A stretch of DNA of 64,000 nucleotides from Bacillota bacterium (GTDB taxonomy: Bacteria; Bacillota_A; Clostridia; Lachnospirales; Lachnospiraceae), in NCBI GenBank assembly GCA_023407175.1, contig JAEYMU010000012.1, positions 434,001 to 498,000 on the forward strand. Direction: 5' to 3'. Shown here piece by piece: positions 36,729 to 47,483 of the stretch (position 1 is the first letter of the stretch; each line of letters starts with the position of its first letter). The translations under genes were made by a program, and so were the position numbers. The notes beneath the pieces are model-generated. The model saw only the letters and a list, made by a program, of their open reading frames with translations, made no database searches and had not been told where the DNA came from.

Positions 36729-37145
36729 TCATATATTAATGGAACGATCTTTTTTGACCTTAAGTCTGGCCATAGCGCGATTAAGAGCTGCCAATGCTTC
36801 GTAATACTCCTTTTCACTCAGCTTTTGCCGCAGCTTTTCTTCTGCCTGCTGTCTTGCTTCTTCGGCGCGGTGTTCATCTATATCTTCAGGTCTTTCGATT
36901 GTATCTGCAAGTATTATCACATATTTCGGTGTTATCTCTACAAAGCCTTCACTTACTGCTGCGTAATGCCATTCTCCATCGATCTGAAATTTAATCTCGC
37001 CAGGACTTAAGCAGGTAACCATTGCCTCGTGATTTGCAAGAATACCATGTTTACCATCGATACCGGGGAAAACGAGCATTTCACACTCCCCTTTATAGAA
37101 GGGATGATCACTTGCTATGATTTCAAGCTGGAATTTCTTAGCCAT
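36729..37145 (-). CDS. atpC: F-type ATP synthase subunit epsilon
   Basis: A 138-residue central-stalk subunit. The N-terminal beta-sandwich shows FQLEIIASDHPFYKGECEML, then GIDGKHGILANHEAMVTCLSPGE, and the C-terminal two-helix part has RAEEARQQAEEKLRQK and ALNRAMARLKVK. It couples rotation and inhibits hydrolysis. GGAGGAG precedes the ATG. It is the last gene of the operon, 47 bases after atpD and ahead of the terminator. Confidence 0.96.
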   Translation of the reverse strand: MAKKFQLEIIASDHPFYKGECEMLVFPGIDGKHGILANHEAMVTCLSPGEIKFQIDGEWHYAAVSEGFVEITPKYVIILADTIERPEDIDEHRAEEARQQAEEKLRQKLSEKEYYEALAALNRAMARLKVKKDRSINI

Positions 37146-37192
37146 AGCTCCTCCTATTCAACCCTCGATCTAATCCATCGAAGGTTTAAATA

Positions 37193-38593
<1,401 letters not shown>

Positions 38594-38660
38594 TCATACT
38601 ACAATTTCTACACATTATGCATACTGACAACCCATGTGACTAACTTTCTCAAATATGGAC

Positions 38661-38729
38661 ATCCCGCACAGATCTGCCGTGTGAATTGCTTTTGGCCCAC
38701 ATATGTATTATGCGGGACAATTTTCACAC
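38661..38729 (-). repeat. Hairpin repeat between atpG and atpD (copy 2)
   Basis: GTGTGAATTG (38679-38688) pairs with TTCACAC (38723-38729), and CCCGCA (38663-38668) can pair with TGCGGG (38711-38716). The block GCACAGATCTGCCGTGTGAA matches GCACAAATTTGCTGTGTGAA beside ilvE, with a compensated change in the central palindrome (GATC to AATT). Confidence 0.7.
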
Positions 38730-38758
38730 TATGCCATGAATAGAATTTTCCCCTTTCC

Positions 38759-39631
38759 TTATTTTTTAAGACTCTTGGCGCCGCTGACAACCTCCGTGAT
38801 TTCCTGGGTAATGGCAGACTGTCTTGCCCTGTTATATTGCAGCTCAAGACTCTTCAGCATATCCTTCGCACTCTTTGTTGCGGCCTCCATCGCTGTCATT
38901 CTTGCGTTCTGCTCGCTGGAAAAGGATTCTACCAGGGTACCAAAGATCAGACCTTTCAGATAATTTGGTACCAGATAATTCATAACAATTTCCGGTGACG
39001 GATCAAAATTAGCATGTGTATATCCGGCAGCTCTGCGCTCGAATCTTCTTCGCTCTAGAGGTAACAGCTTAACACATTGTACCTCTGACCGCATTGGTGT
39101 AACCATCTTTGTATATACAATATAAACATCATCCAAATGTCCTGCTGCAAATAAATCTATGATTGTTTTTGTAATCTGCTGGGCACGGTATAAATTTGGA
39201 TTTTGTGCCGTGTATAAGAATTCCGTATCTATTTTGATCCCTTTTCTTAAAAAATACTGTCTGCCCACCATACCGACTACAAAGAGCGAACTGCTGCTGC
39301 ATTTCTTCATTTCCTCTTCTGCTCTTTTAATCACATTATGATTATAAGCGCCAGCCATGCCTCGATCAGCCGTAACCACCAGAATGCCCTTCTTCCTTTC
39401 CTGCACAGGAATGTCGATCCTGCGATGAAAAAACACAGAATCAACATGAGGGGCCCTTACCAGAATATCATAAATGGTTGCCTGCAGGGCTTCAAAATAA
39501 GGATGGGTTGCGGCAAGGCTTTTTCTGGCCTTTTTCAGCTTGGAAGAAGAGATCAGATACATGGCATTCGTAATTTTCATAATATCCTGAATGCCCTTAA
39601 TTCTGGCCCGGATTTCTCTCGTATTTGCCAT
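38759..39631 (-). CDS. atpG: F-type ATP synthase subunit gamma
   Basis: The 290-residue rotor shaft of F1. It starts ANTREIRARIKGIQDIMKIT and ends with the conserved helix MTAMEAATKSAKDMLKSLEL and NRARQSAITQEITEVVSGA. GGGAGG precedes the ATG. It lies 15 bases after atpA. The spacer to atpD is unusually long and structured. Confidence 0.97.
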   Translation of the reverse strand: MANTREIRARIKGIQDIMKITNAMYLISSSKLKKARKSLAATHPYFEALQATIYDILVRAPHVDSVFFHRRIDIPVQERKKGILVVTADRGMAGAYNHNVIKRAEEEMKKCSSSSLFVVGMVGRQYFLRKGIKIDTEFLYTAQNPNLYRAQQITKTIIDLFAAGHLDDVYIVYTKMVTPMRSEVQCVKLLPLERRRFERRAAGYTHANFDPSPEIVMNYLVPNYLKGLIFGTLVESFSSEQNARMTAMEAATKSAKDMLKSLELQYNRARQSAITQEITEVVSGAKSLKK

Positions 39632-39646
39632 AATAACCTCCCGAAG

Positions 39647-41146
39647 TTAATTCTTAAATTCCTTCGCTGCGCTCACAATCTGTTCAGTCAGCTCTGGTGT
39701 CAGAGCTTTCCCCGTTTCTATTTCTTCTATTATATTACCATATTTTGCCCTAAAATAATCTAGTAAATCATTCTTAAAAAATTTCATTTCTTTCAAAGGA
39801 ACACTATTAAACAGCTTGTTGTTTGCTACAACCAGAAGAATTACCTGCTCATGGAGCTTAAGCGGCCTTGACAGCGGCTGCTTTAAAAGCTCAAGCAGGT
39901 GCTTGCCGTGATCCAGAAGATCCTTGGTGGATTTATCAAGATCAGAGCTAAACTGTGTAAATACCTCCATCTCACGGTATTGCGCCAGGTCAATACGCAG
40001 ACTTCCGGCTGCCTTTTTCATTGCCTTGGTCTGAGCCGCACCACCAACACGGGATACGCTCAAGCCCACGTTAACTGCCGGTCTCATACCCGCAAAGAAC
40101 AATTCGCTCTCCAGGAATATCTGACCGTCAGTAATGGATATTACATTGGTTGGAATATAAGCCGATACATCACCTGCAAGTGTTTCAATAATCGGCAATG
40201 CGGTTATGGAGCCGCCCCCGAATTCTTCATCCAGACGGCATGCACGCTCCAGCAACCTGGAATGCAGATAAAATACGTCTCCGGGATATGCCTCACGGCC
40301 CGGTGATCTTTCCAGCAGTAAGGACATGGTACGGTAGGCAACCGCATGCTTTGAAAGATCATCATAGATAATCAAAACATCCTTACCCTGCTTCATGAAA
40401 TATTCCGCTATCGCAGCGCCCGCATAGGGGGCGATAAACTGCAGCGGGGCTAGATCACTTGCTGATGAGGATACTACGATAGAATAATCCATTGCACTGT
40501 GCTTTGCCAGTGTACTTACTATTTTGGCAACAGTGGAAGCCTTCTGTCCGATTGCGACATAGATACAGATAACATCCTGTCCCTTCTGGTTCAGAATCGT
40601 ATCTACCGCAATAGAGGTCTTACCGGTCTGACGGTCTCCAATAATCAACTCACGCTGCCCTCTTCCGATGGGGAACATGGAGTCAATGGTTAAGATGCCT
40701 GTCTGCAACGGCACTGTTACCGGTCTTCTGGTACATACACCGGGTGCCTCATTCTCAATTGGAAAGAAATCCACCGCCTCGATGGGGCCCTTGCCGTCAA
40801 TCGGGCTTCCAAGTGCATCGACAACTCTTCCGATTAATTGATCCGATACCGGCACACCGGCCTTTTTCTTCGTCCTTACCACCTTGGAGCCTTCTGTAAG
40901 TCCGTAGTCTGAGCCTAATAATACACATCCGATGGTTTTCATATCCAGATTTTGAACAATTCCGCGGACACCGGTTTCAAACTCCACCAGCTCTCCGTAC
41001 ATTGCACTATCCAAACCATATACATTGGCAATACCATCTCCGATGCTGACAATGGTTCCGGTTTCTTTTACTGTAGTTTTTATATCATAGTCTGCTATTT
41101 CACTCTTTAAAACAGAAATTATTTCACTTTGATTTATGTTGCTCAA
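39647..41146 (-). CDS. atpA: F-type ATP synthase subunit alpha
   Basis: The 499-residue non-catalytic nucleotide-binding subunit. Walker [16 protein letters not shown] and the signature [17 protein letters not shown] are present, as is [14 protein letters not shown] near the N-terminus. I place the start at TTG 41144-41146, eight bases after AGGAGG; a GTG three codons earlier overlaps that binding site and is less likely. It follows atpH closely. Confidence 0.96.
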   Translation of the reverse strand: MSNINQSEIISVLKSEIADYDIKTTVKETGTIVSIGDGIANVYGLDSAMYGELVEFETGVRGIVQNLDMKTIGCVLLGSDYGLTEGSKVVRTKKKAGVPVSDQLIGRVVDALGSPIDGKGPIEAVDFFPIENEAPGVCTRRPVTVPLQTGILTIDSMFPIGRGQRELIIGDRQTGKTSIAVDTILNQKGQDVICIYVAIGQKASTVAKIVSTLAKHSAMDYSIVVSSSASDLAPLQFIAPYAGAAIAEYFMKQGKDVLIIYDDLSKHAVAYRTMSLLLERSPGREAYPGDVFYLHSRLLERACRLDEEFGGGSITALPIIETLAGDVSAYIPTNVISITDGQIFLESELFFAGMRPAVNVGLSVSRVGGAAQTKAMKKAAGSLRIDLAQYREMEVFTQFSSDLDKSTKDLLDHGKHLLELLKQPLSRPLKLHEQVILLVVANNKLFNSVPLKEMKFFKNDLLDYFRAKYGNIIEEIETGKALTPELTEQIVSAAKEFKN

Positions 41147-41151
41147 ACACT

Positions 41152-41658
41152 TCACCTCCTAATAAGAGCTTTCTGCATATCTGACAGGGCGCCTTTGATA
41201 CTCTTGTCATATACCGTATCCTGGACATATAATACATAACCGCCAATCAGGGAAGCATCTTCTTCCAGTTCAAGAAATACTCCTGCTTTCTCATATTTTT
41301 CGCATAACATAGTTTTTATCTTCTCCAGCTCTTCTTCCCCAGGCTTTACAACATAGGAAAGCTTTGCTTTCAGCAGATTCTTTTGTTTTCGCTGCATTTC
41401 GCCGTAAGCCTCCAAAATTTGCGCAAAAAACCCCATTGCCTTATTTTCACACAATTCCTTCAGAAAGCTCCCGATTTCCTTCGGGAAAAGCTTATCTATG
41501 ACGGCGTTTTTTTCCTGCTGCCTGATTATCGGATTTTCAAATGCATCCATTAGTTCACTGCTGCCAAGAAGGAGGTCCTTTGTGTTGCCTATCATTTCCT
41601 CCGGGAGTTTAAGCGAATATAAAACCTTTGCATAATTTAATGCACGCTGTGATATCAT
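41152..41658 (-). CDS. atpH: F-type ATP synthase subunit delta
   Basis: A 168-residue peripheral-stalk subunit that joins F1 to the b subunits. The N-terminal helical domain starts [20 protein letters not shown] and the C-terminal part carries [17 protein letters not shown] and [20 protein letters not shown], the conserved delta motif. It overlaps atpF by four bases, which suggests coupled translation. Confidence 0.93.
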   Translation of the reverse strand: MISQRALNYAKVLYSLKLPEEMIGNTKDLLLGSSELMDAFENPIIRQQEKNAVIDKLFPKEIGSFLKELCENKAMGFFAQILEAYGEMQRKQKNLLKAKLSYVVKPGEEELEKIKTMLCEKYEKAGVFLELEEDASLIGGYVLYVQDTVYDKSIKGALSDMQKALIRR

Positions 41659-42143
41659 TTCGAAGCACCTACTTCTTTCAGAAAGTCACCCAAATACTGT
41701 TTGTTGGTATCATCATCCACATTCTTGCTGATTACCTTTGCAGCGGCAAGTAATGCCAGACCCGCAATTTCTGCACGTGCACTTTCCAGGGATTTCTTTT
41801 TCTCCATCTCTATAATCTTCTGGGCCTCGTCAATAACTCTGGCCGCCTCTTCCCTGGATTCCTGAAGCTTTCTGTTATACTCAAGCTCTGCTCTTTCCCT
41901 TGCTTCCTTAATAATACCGGAGGCCTGCTCCCCGGCATGCTTTAATTCTTCCTCATAGCTGCTCTTAATCTGATAGGCTTCTGTTTTCTTATCCTCAGCC
42001 TCCTGCAAGGAATCGTTAATTGCCTTCGCCCGTTTTTCCATCATTGCAGTTACCGGCTTAAACAGGAATATCTTTAAGAAAACGAATAGAACGATTATGT
42101 TTATAATATTACAAATAAATGTAAATACATTAGGTGTAATCAA
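41655..42143 (-). CDS. atpF: F-type ATP synthase subunit b
   Basis: A 162-residue peripheral-stalk subunit with one N-terminal membrane helix (about residues 6-28) and a long charged coiled coil (residues 35-150, rich in Ala, Glu and Lys). The start is TTG 42141-42143, eight bases after AGGAGG. It lies between the c-subunit copies and atpH in the standard operon order. Confidence 0.93.
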   Translation of the reverse strand: MITPNVFTFICNIINIIVLFVFLKIFLFKPVTAMMEKRAKAINDSLQEAEDKKTEAYQIKSSYEEELKHAGEQASGIIKEARERAELEYNRKLQESREEAARVIDEAQKIIEMEKKKSLESARAEIAGLALLAAAKVISKNVDDDTNKQYLGDFLKEVGASK

Positions 42144-42161
42144 TCGAATTTCCTCCTAATC

Positions 42162-42386
42162 TTATTTTAAGAAAAGTATGATGAGCAACGCGATTACAAA
42201 GCCGAAAATAGCCGTTCCTTCTGCCAATACGCACCCAAGCAGCATGTTTCTGCTGATATCTCCCTTTGCTTCCGGCTGCCTTGCAATTGCCTCTGTTGCT
42301 CTTGAGGTTGCAATTCCAATTCCGATTCCTGCTCCCAAACCTGTTAATACCGCGATACCCGCTCCTATTGCGATTAATGCTTCCAT
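42162..42386 (-). CDS. atpE: F-type ATP synthase subunit c (second copy)
   Basis: A 74-residue two-helix proteolipid of the c-ring. The polar loop ARQPEAKGDI and the ion-binding Glu56 in LAEGTAIFG are clear. At the position of the Na+ ligand Gln32 of Ilyobacter it has Ile, and Ser66 is Gly, so the Na+ signature is incomplete and protons are more likely. It differs from the copy upstream only at residue 3 (Ala against Gly). The gene plus spacer repeats with a 240-base period. Each copy has its own ribosome binding site. Confidence 0.96.
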   Translation of the reverse strand: MEALIAIGAGIAVLTGLGAGIGIGIATSRATEAIARQPEAKGDISRNMLLGCVLAEGTAIFGFVIALLIILFLK

Positions 42387-42401
42387 ATGAAATCTCCTTT
42401 A

Positions 42402-42626
42402 TTATTTTAAGAATAAGATGATAAGTAATGCGATTACAAAGCCGAAAATAGCCGTTCCTTCTGCCAGTACACATCCGAGCAGCATATTTCTGCTGATATC
42501 TCCCTTTGCTTCCGGCTGCCTTGCAATTGCCTCTGTCGCTCTTGAGGTTGCAATACCGATACCAATTCCCGCTCCCAAACCTGTTAATACTGCGATACCC
42601 GCTCCTATTGCGATTAATCCTTCCAT
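42402..42626 (-). CDS. atpE: F-type ATP synthase subunit c (first copy)
   Basis: This is the upstream member of the tandem pair, 74 residues, starting MEGLIAIGAGIAVLTGLGAG. The product is identical to the other copy except for Gly3. Synonymous differences are scattered along the DNA while the proteins are held nearly the same, so both copies seem to be under selection or homogenised. Two c genes could raise expression of the subunit needed in about ten copies per complex. It precedes the second copy by 15 bases. Confidence 0.96.
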   Translation of the reverse strand: MEGLIAIGAGIAVLTGLGAGIGIGIATSRATEAIARQPEAKGDISRNMLLGCVLAEGTAIFGFVIALLIILFLK

Positions 42627-42722
42627 AATTAAATTCTCCTATCCGTATTATTATTATTTTTATTTTACAAAATTACAACTGTATTACTGTTGATCACAAC
42701 CTGCACTTTTTGTTTCGGATGA

Positions 42723-43409
42723 CTATTCCATCTTCTCAGCCATGAACAGGGATGTTAAGAATACAAACACATATGCCTGAAGCAATCCATCAAAAATATC
42801 AAAATAAAAACTAAACGGAACAGGAACTACTGCCCGAAAGATTGCAACCTTGATTAATTCCATGATGATATATCCGCCCAGAATATTACCGAAAAGTCGC
42901 ATGCACAAGGCCAACGGACGGATGCCTATCTCCATGATATTAAAGGGCAGCATAATCGCCACCGGCTGTGCAAAGCCTTTTAAATAGCCCCAGACGCCCT
43001 TTGAATGAATACCCGAATATTCAATTAAAAGAATACTCATAATAGCAAGACCGGCCGTAACATTAATATCCTTTGTCGGCGGCTTAATTCCAAACAGGCC
43101 CATTAAATTGGAGCAGATCAGATAAATAAATACCGTACCCAAATATGGTATATACCGTTTTCCGTGCTCCCCCATATTATTTTCCAGAAAATTATTGATC
43201 CCCCCGACAATCGTCTCAACGACAAGCTGGGGTTTCCCGGGAACCATCTTCAGATTTCGTACAAATACCAGTGTTAATATCATAATGACTGCCATAATAG
43301 CCCATGTAACTGTTATGGAAGTCGTCACAGGAATGCTTTGTCCAAATAATGTGATTGTAAAGCTTGTTTTACTTTCCAGCTCCTCCATTAGCTTCTCTGC
43401 TATGTCCAT
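42723..43409 (-). CDS. atpB: F-type ATP synthase subunit a
   Basis: A 228-residue membrane stator with five to six helices. The essential Arg171 lies in ALCMRLFGNILGG and the preceding stretch PFNIMEIGIRPL is typical. It forms the ion half-channels against the c-ring. AAGGAGG precedes the ATG. It is the first recognisable F0 gene; a hypothetical membrane gene lies upstream where atpI is often found. Confidence 0.96.
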   Translation of the reverse strand: MDIAEKLMEELESKTSFTITLFGQSIPVTTSITVTWAIMAVIMILTLVFVRNLKMVPGKPQLVVETIVGGINNFLENNMGEHGKRYIPYLGTVFIYLICSNLMGLFGIKPPTKDINVTAGLAIMSILLIEYSGIHSKGVWGYLKGFAQPVAIMLPFNIMEIGIRPLALCMRLFGNILGGYIIMELIKVAIFRAVVPVPFSFYFDIFDGLLQAYVFVFLTSLFMAEKME

Positions 43410-43556
43410 ATACTCACCTCCTTAAGTAAAGATTTTAACACAAAACCAAAATTTTTGATGTAATATTTCATAATTTTACATCAAATCATAATAAAAAACA
43501 CCAATAAACCTCCTTCATTGGCAAAAATTTTAAATTATTCTATTTATTTCAGGAAA

Positions 43557-43991
43557 TTAAAATGAACAGCAAAAAGACAGTGCATTCTTTTTTCCATCCT
43601 TACGCTTTAAATAATGCACCAGAAATAGCTTGTTTTTGACCTCAGACACCAGAATATTCCTTCTTATAATATACCGGTATAAATGATATAAAGGAAGAAG
43701 TAACAATAATATATAGAATGTGATTATTTTATTACATAGCAGCAATAAAATAATATCCTCAAAGGCAGCTTGCGGATTCGTTATCTCATGTGTGTAAAAG
43801 CTGAAATTGGCAGAGTATGTCATTCCCGAAGTACTGTCACTGCTACCGGACAGCTCTTCCGTCCTCTTCACCCGAATACTTTTACAGGCTTCATTGGCGC
43901 CGTAGTATGGAGATACACAGGAGATTACTATAACGGTAATGATTAAAAGGATTATGAACAAGCCATTTTCCCTTCCTTGATTATTACTCAT
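43557..43991 (-). CDS. Hypothetical membrane protein at the head of the ATP synthase operon
   Basis: A 144-residue protein I do not recognise. Helices are predicted near residues 10-27 and 82-105, with an external loop of about 50 residues between them and a basic C-terminal tail ending SFCCSF. GGGGGAGG lies just before the ATG, so it is probably translated. It sits 147 bases upstream of atpB on the same strand, in the place of atpI, but the helix pattern does not fit AtpI. It may be unrelated to the ATPase. Confidence 0.6.
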   Translation of the reverse strand: MSNNQGRENGLFIILLIITVIVISCVSPYYGANEACKSIRVKRTEELSGSSDSTSGMTYSANFSFYTHEITNPQAAFEDIILLLLCNKIITFYILLLLLPLYHLYRYIIRRNILVSEVKNKLFLVHYLKRKDGKKNALSFCCSF

Positions 43992-44303
43992 AGCTACCTC
44001 CCCCTTCTGCCATATTTGCGCCTCTGCTTCGCCGATTTGTGATGTTTTTTATATAATATACCTCAAATTCAAATAAGTCCAGAATAATATTTTAAATAAA
44101 ATAAAATTATTAGAATTATGAAAAATATTAATTTTAAACCCTTGAATTAAGCAAAATATACAACAGCACTCATTCAAATGAACCATTTATACCGCAAAAC
44201 ACTTCACTTCTTCCTTAAAACCAAACTAAGCCTCCATCAAGTCTTGGGCAAATTTCATAAATAGCATGCTATTGGGTAATAGCATGCTTATCCATTCCTG
44301 ATA
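43992..44303. other. Intergenic space with terminator of the EAL gene
   Basis: These 312 AT-rich bases probably contain the ATP synthase operon promoter, though no clear consensus stands out. A perfect hairpin AGCATGCTATT/AATAGCATGCT (44263-44273/44278-44288) terminates the EAL-domain gene on the minus strand. Confidence 0.6.
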
Positions 44304-46250
44304 TTATTCCATTCCCTGACCAAAGGAAGAAAGATTGTTGTTTTTATAAAGAAATTGCAGGAAATCCTCCTCCTTCAGAGGTCTGGCATAATAAAAGCCT
44401 TGAAGATAATTCACCCCCTGTCCCATCAGATAGTCTGCCATTTCCCTTGTTTCAACACCCTCCGCCACTATCTTTACATCTAATTTGGAGAGCATCTGTA
44501 TTACATTTTCCAAAATCACCTGGGATTTTGAGCTTTTCTCCAGAAAGCATGGCCAAAGCAGGCTTTTATCAAGCTTCACCAGATCATACACGATATCCGC
44601 CATCTTGGATAAATTAGAATAGCCTGTCCCAAAATCATCCATAGAAAAGCTAAAGCCCATGCCTCGAAGCAGGGACATATTCTGCTGAAACATCGTACCG
44701 GTTTCAACCGCTGCTGTTTCTGTAATCTCAAGATTGAAAAAGCCGGGAGATACATTATGCCCCATGGTAATTTCCCGAAACTGCTCATGCAAGTCAGGAT
44801 ACATGAACTGGAACCCTGATAAATTCACATCGATAAATTCAATTCCCATCCGCTGAAGGGTATTCTCCTTAAAGAAGCGGCAAACCTTATCAAATACAAT
44901 ATTGCCAAGCTCCTTCATCATTCCTTTCTTTTCCGCAATCCTTATAAATTCCTCCGGCGATATATATCCGACCGTAGAATTATCCTTTAGCCTTACCAGA
45001 GCTTCCGCCGAATGATAGGTGCCGTCCTTCACATGATAAATCGGCTGGTATACCATATAAAATCCGTCTTCTTCAATCGCCCGGTGCAATATTTTCTCAA
45101 TTGTGGTAAAGCGTGATTTACGCTCCATAAGTGCATCATTAAGCTCATGCACCCATTCGCCGGGTGCTGCGGTTGTCTGCTCCGCCATATAATTCATGAT
45201 TTCATACAATTCATCACAGGAGCATTTGCAGTAATCCGCATCAACAATATCAATATGGGATTTCATCGCAAGACCGTACTGACCGATACTTGGAGATTCC
45301 TTCATAAATTTCCTGATGGTATGTATCTGGTACTCTATTTCCGCTCTGCTTTTATGTACAATTACCGTTACCGCATTATTTCTGTAATGGTAAACACCTG
45401 TCTGAAATACTTTATTCATTGTTTCGGCTACCTTGGCAAGCAATTGATTGATATGCTCGTGACCAATCAGTGCCTGCATCCGGTCAAAATCCTCTATGAT
45501 CACACTGATCACCAGCAGTGGTTTCCCCGCTTCTCTCTTTTGTGCCAGCATCAAATGAAAGGCCCTGTTATTCAGTGTCCCTATTGTTTCATCCATATAC
45601 TCTTTGGGGTTTTCAAAGGACAGATAGATAAACAGAAGCATTAATACAACTGCCAGCCCCGACAGCAAAAGACTTGGTACCAGATACTGGACCAGAGCCG
45701 CAATAACCCATATCATAATCCCGATGCGGATAGAAATGCATTTCTCCCGGCCAATAATCTTACGGTAAATAAAGGTGTCTACAATGATAAAGCCGATGTA
45801 AAAGACAATCGACAGATATAATGCAATTGCCATCGGACCATAGGAATATGCATATTCCGGTGTCACCTTATAATACAGCTCACCAAAGATTATAATACCG
45901 GCGGTTACTACAAAGGGCAGCATTGTCAGAATATGCCGCGTTAAGGAAATCCACCTCTGACCATTCGCGAGTATTTCTACATATAAATACAGCAGGGCCA
46001 TAATTAACAACAGGGTGCCAATAAAAATCTGATGGCAAAGACGGTTTAGGATGGGAGGAACCGTCCCAATATGAAAGATAGTATATACCGTCAGCATATC
46101 AAAGCATAGATTAATTCCTGTGACAACCAGCATGGATGTAAAGCATTTCGTTGATTTAAGCGGCAATTTCTTGCTTTTTAAATAATCATACAGGATAATG
46201 ATATAAAATAAAGCTGCAGCTATCTGAAAACGCATATGGTAAAGAAACAT
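44304..46250 (-). CDS. Membrane-bound cyclic-di-GMP phosphodiesterase (degenerate GGDEF, EAL)
   Basis: A 648-residue signalling protein. The N-terminal ~220 residues form seven or eight membrane helices. A GGDEF-like domain follows that has lost its signature (the loop reads YHYRNNAVTV), so it is probably not a cyclase. The EAL domain looks active: EALVRL, NLSGFQF, ITETAAVE, DDFGTGYSN and VAEGVET are present. It should hydrolyse c-di-GMP at the membrane. I start at ATG 46248-46250, where GGGAG precedes; an ATG five codons earlier overlaps that site. Confidence 0.92.
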   Translation of the reverse strand: MFLYHMRFQIAAALFYIIILYDYLKSKKLPLKSTKCFTSMLVVTGINLCFDMLTVYTIFHIGTVPPILNRLCHQIFIGTLLLIMALLYLYVEILANGQRWISLTRHILTMLPFVVTAGIIIFGELYYKVTPEYAYSYGPMAIALYLSIVFYIGFIIVDTFIYRKIIGREKCISIRIGIMIWVIAALVQYLVPSLLLSGLAVVLMLLFIYLSFENPKEYMDETIGTLNNRAFHLMLAQKREAGKPLLVISVIIEDFDRMQALIGHEHINQLLAKVAETMNKVFQTGVYHYRNNAVTVIVHKSRAEIEYQIHTIRKFMKESPSIGQYGLAMKSHIDIVDADYCKCSCDELYEIMNYMAEQTTAAPGEWVHELNDALMERKSRFTTIEKILHRAIEEDGFYMVYQPIYHVKDGTYHSAEALVRLKDNSTVGYISPEEFIRIAEKKGMMKELGNIVFDKVCRFFKENTLQRMGIEFIDVNLSGFQFMYPDLHEQFREITMGHNVSPGFFNLEITETAAVETGTMFQQNMSLLRGMGFSFSMDDFGTGYSNLSKMADIVYDLVKLDKSLLWPCFLEKSSKSQVILENVIQMLSKLDVKIVAEGVETREMADYLMGQGVNYLQGFYYARPLKEEDFLQFLYKNNNLSSFGQGME

Positions 46251-46434
46251 GTTCTTATCTCCCATAATCTTTTAATCCCACGGCTCATGCCCCATCATGA
46301 TTCCCCCCGAAAAGGATCAAAAAATTTTATCTGATAGTTTGTATTATTTTCTACCATTATTACTCATTTCGACAAAAAAAGCAATCAAATCCTGCACTAT
46401 TACGAAATATTTCCCATATTGAAATAAAAAGAAA

Positions 46435-46465
46435 TTGGAGAGGGCATATCTATGCCTCTCTCCAA
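46435..46465 (-). terminator. Terminator at the end of the ureide operon
   Basis: TTGGAGAGGGCATA pairs with TATGCCTCTCTCCAA and is followed leftward by TTTCTTTTTATTT. It lies 48 bases after the dehydrogenase stop. Confidence 0.9.
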
Positions 46466-46512
46466 GTATGGTTTATGATTAAGCGTATTATGCCAAGGGC
46501 CCCTGACTCAAT

Positions 46513-47466
46513 TTATTTACATATATTTATCGGTTTCCCGTCAAGATAGGCATAGACATTGTCAAATACAATTTTGGCCCGGCGAAGCATCGCTTCCTCG
46601 GATATAAAGGCGATGTGCGGTGTCAGCAGCGTGTTCTTAGCCTGAAGTAGGGGATAATCCTCCGGAAGCGGCGGCTCCATGTCAAAGACATCAATGCAGG
46701 CATATGCCAGACGGTCCTCATTCAAAGCCCTTGCCAGCGCTCTATTGTCAACAATCGGCCCTCTGGCGCAGTTAATGAAAACGGCGTCCCTTCTCATCAG
46801 CGCAATCTTTTCCTCATTGATAAAGCCCCTTGTTTCTGAATTCAGCGGCATATTCAAGGATATTATATCACTCTGTGATAATACCTCCTCAAGACTCCTG
46901 TATTCAATTCCCATGCCAAGTGCTTCCTGGGATTTGCTTCTGCTGTATGCAATCACTTTTGCACCGAAGGCCTGGAAAAGGGCAGCCGTCCGTAATCCAA
47001 TCTTTCCAAGCCCGACAATGCCCACGATCCGGCCTGCTATCTCACGTCCTCCGTTACCGGCACTGGTCCCGCCCCTTCGAACAGTATCATTGGCCTTTGA
47101 CATATTTCTTAAGGCGCTGATTGTCATTCCGATAATCAGCTCGGCTACGGTCTCATTGGAATATCCGGCTGAATTACAGATCATCACCTTCCTGTCTCGG
47201 CAGGCTTTGGCATCGACATGGTCGATGCCGGTAAAGGCTACGGACAAAAGCTTTAGTGACGGCGCTGCTTCAATGACCTCGGCCGGATAGGGGTTGTTGG
47301 CAATCATAACGATGTCCTGATCCCTGCTGCGTTCCTTAAGAATCTCTGCGTCGGCAGTCTTTGTATTATAATAGGTAAAGGTATGTCCCTGTTTGATTAA
47401 CCCTGCTGCCAGAGTGTTAATTGTAGCTTCCGATACGCCGATCGGCTCTAATAAACTGATATTCAT
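46513..47466 (-). CDS. D-2-hydroxyacid dehydrogenase (NAD-dependent)
   Basis: A 317-residue Rossmann oxidoreductase of the D-2-hydroxyacid dehydrogenase family (glycerate, lactate, phosphoglycerate or glyoxylate type). The cofactor motif is GIVGLGKIGLRTAALFQAFG; the catalytic Arg is in NCARGPIVD, the Glu in DVFDMEPPLP and the His in LTPHIAFIS. It is the last gene of the ureide cluster, so reduction of glyoxylate or a related 2-oxo acid from ureidoglycolate is plausible; that is inference. ATG 47464-47466 follows a GGAAAGGTG site that forms part of a repeated hairpin module. Confidence 0.88.
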   Translation of the reverse strand: MNISLLEPIGVSEATINTLAAGLIKQGHTFTYYNTKTADAEILKERSRDQDIVMIANNPYPAEVIEAAPSLKLLSVAFTGIDHVDAKACRDRKVMICNSAGYSNETVAELIIGMTISALRNMSKANDTVRRGGTSAGNGGREIAGRIVGIVGLGKIGLRTAALFQAFGAKVIAYSRSKSQEALGMGIEYRSLEEVLSQSDIISLNMPLNSETRGFINEEKIALMRRDAVFINCARGPIVDNRALARALNEDRLAYACIDVFDMEPPLPEDYPLLQAKNTLLTPHIAFISEEAMLRRAKIVFDNVYAYLDGKPINICK

Positions 47467-47483
47467 ATTTACACCTTTCCGCA

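Noticed and set aside
42162..42626. Sodium-type c-ring, suggested by the acetogen-like duplicated genes
   Set aside because: The residue equivalent to the Na+ ligand Gln32 is Ile and the one equivalent to Ser66 is Gly; only the Glu and the following Thr remain, so proton binding is more likely.
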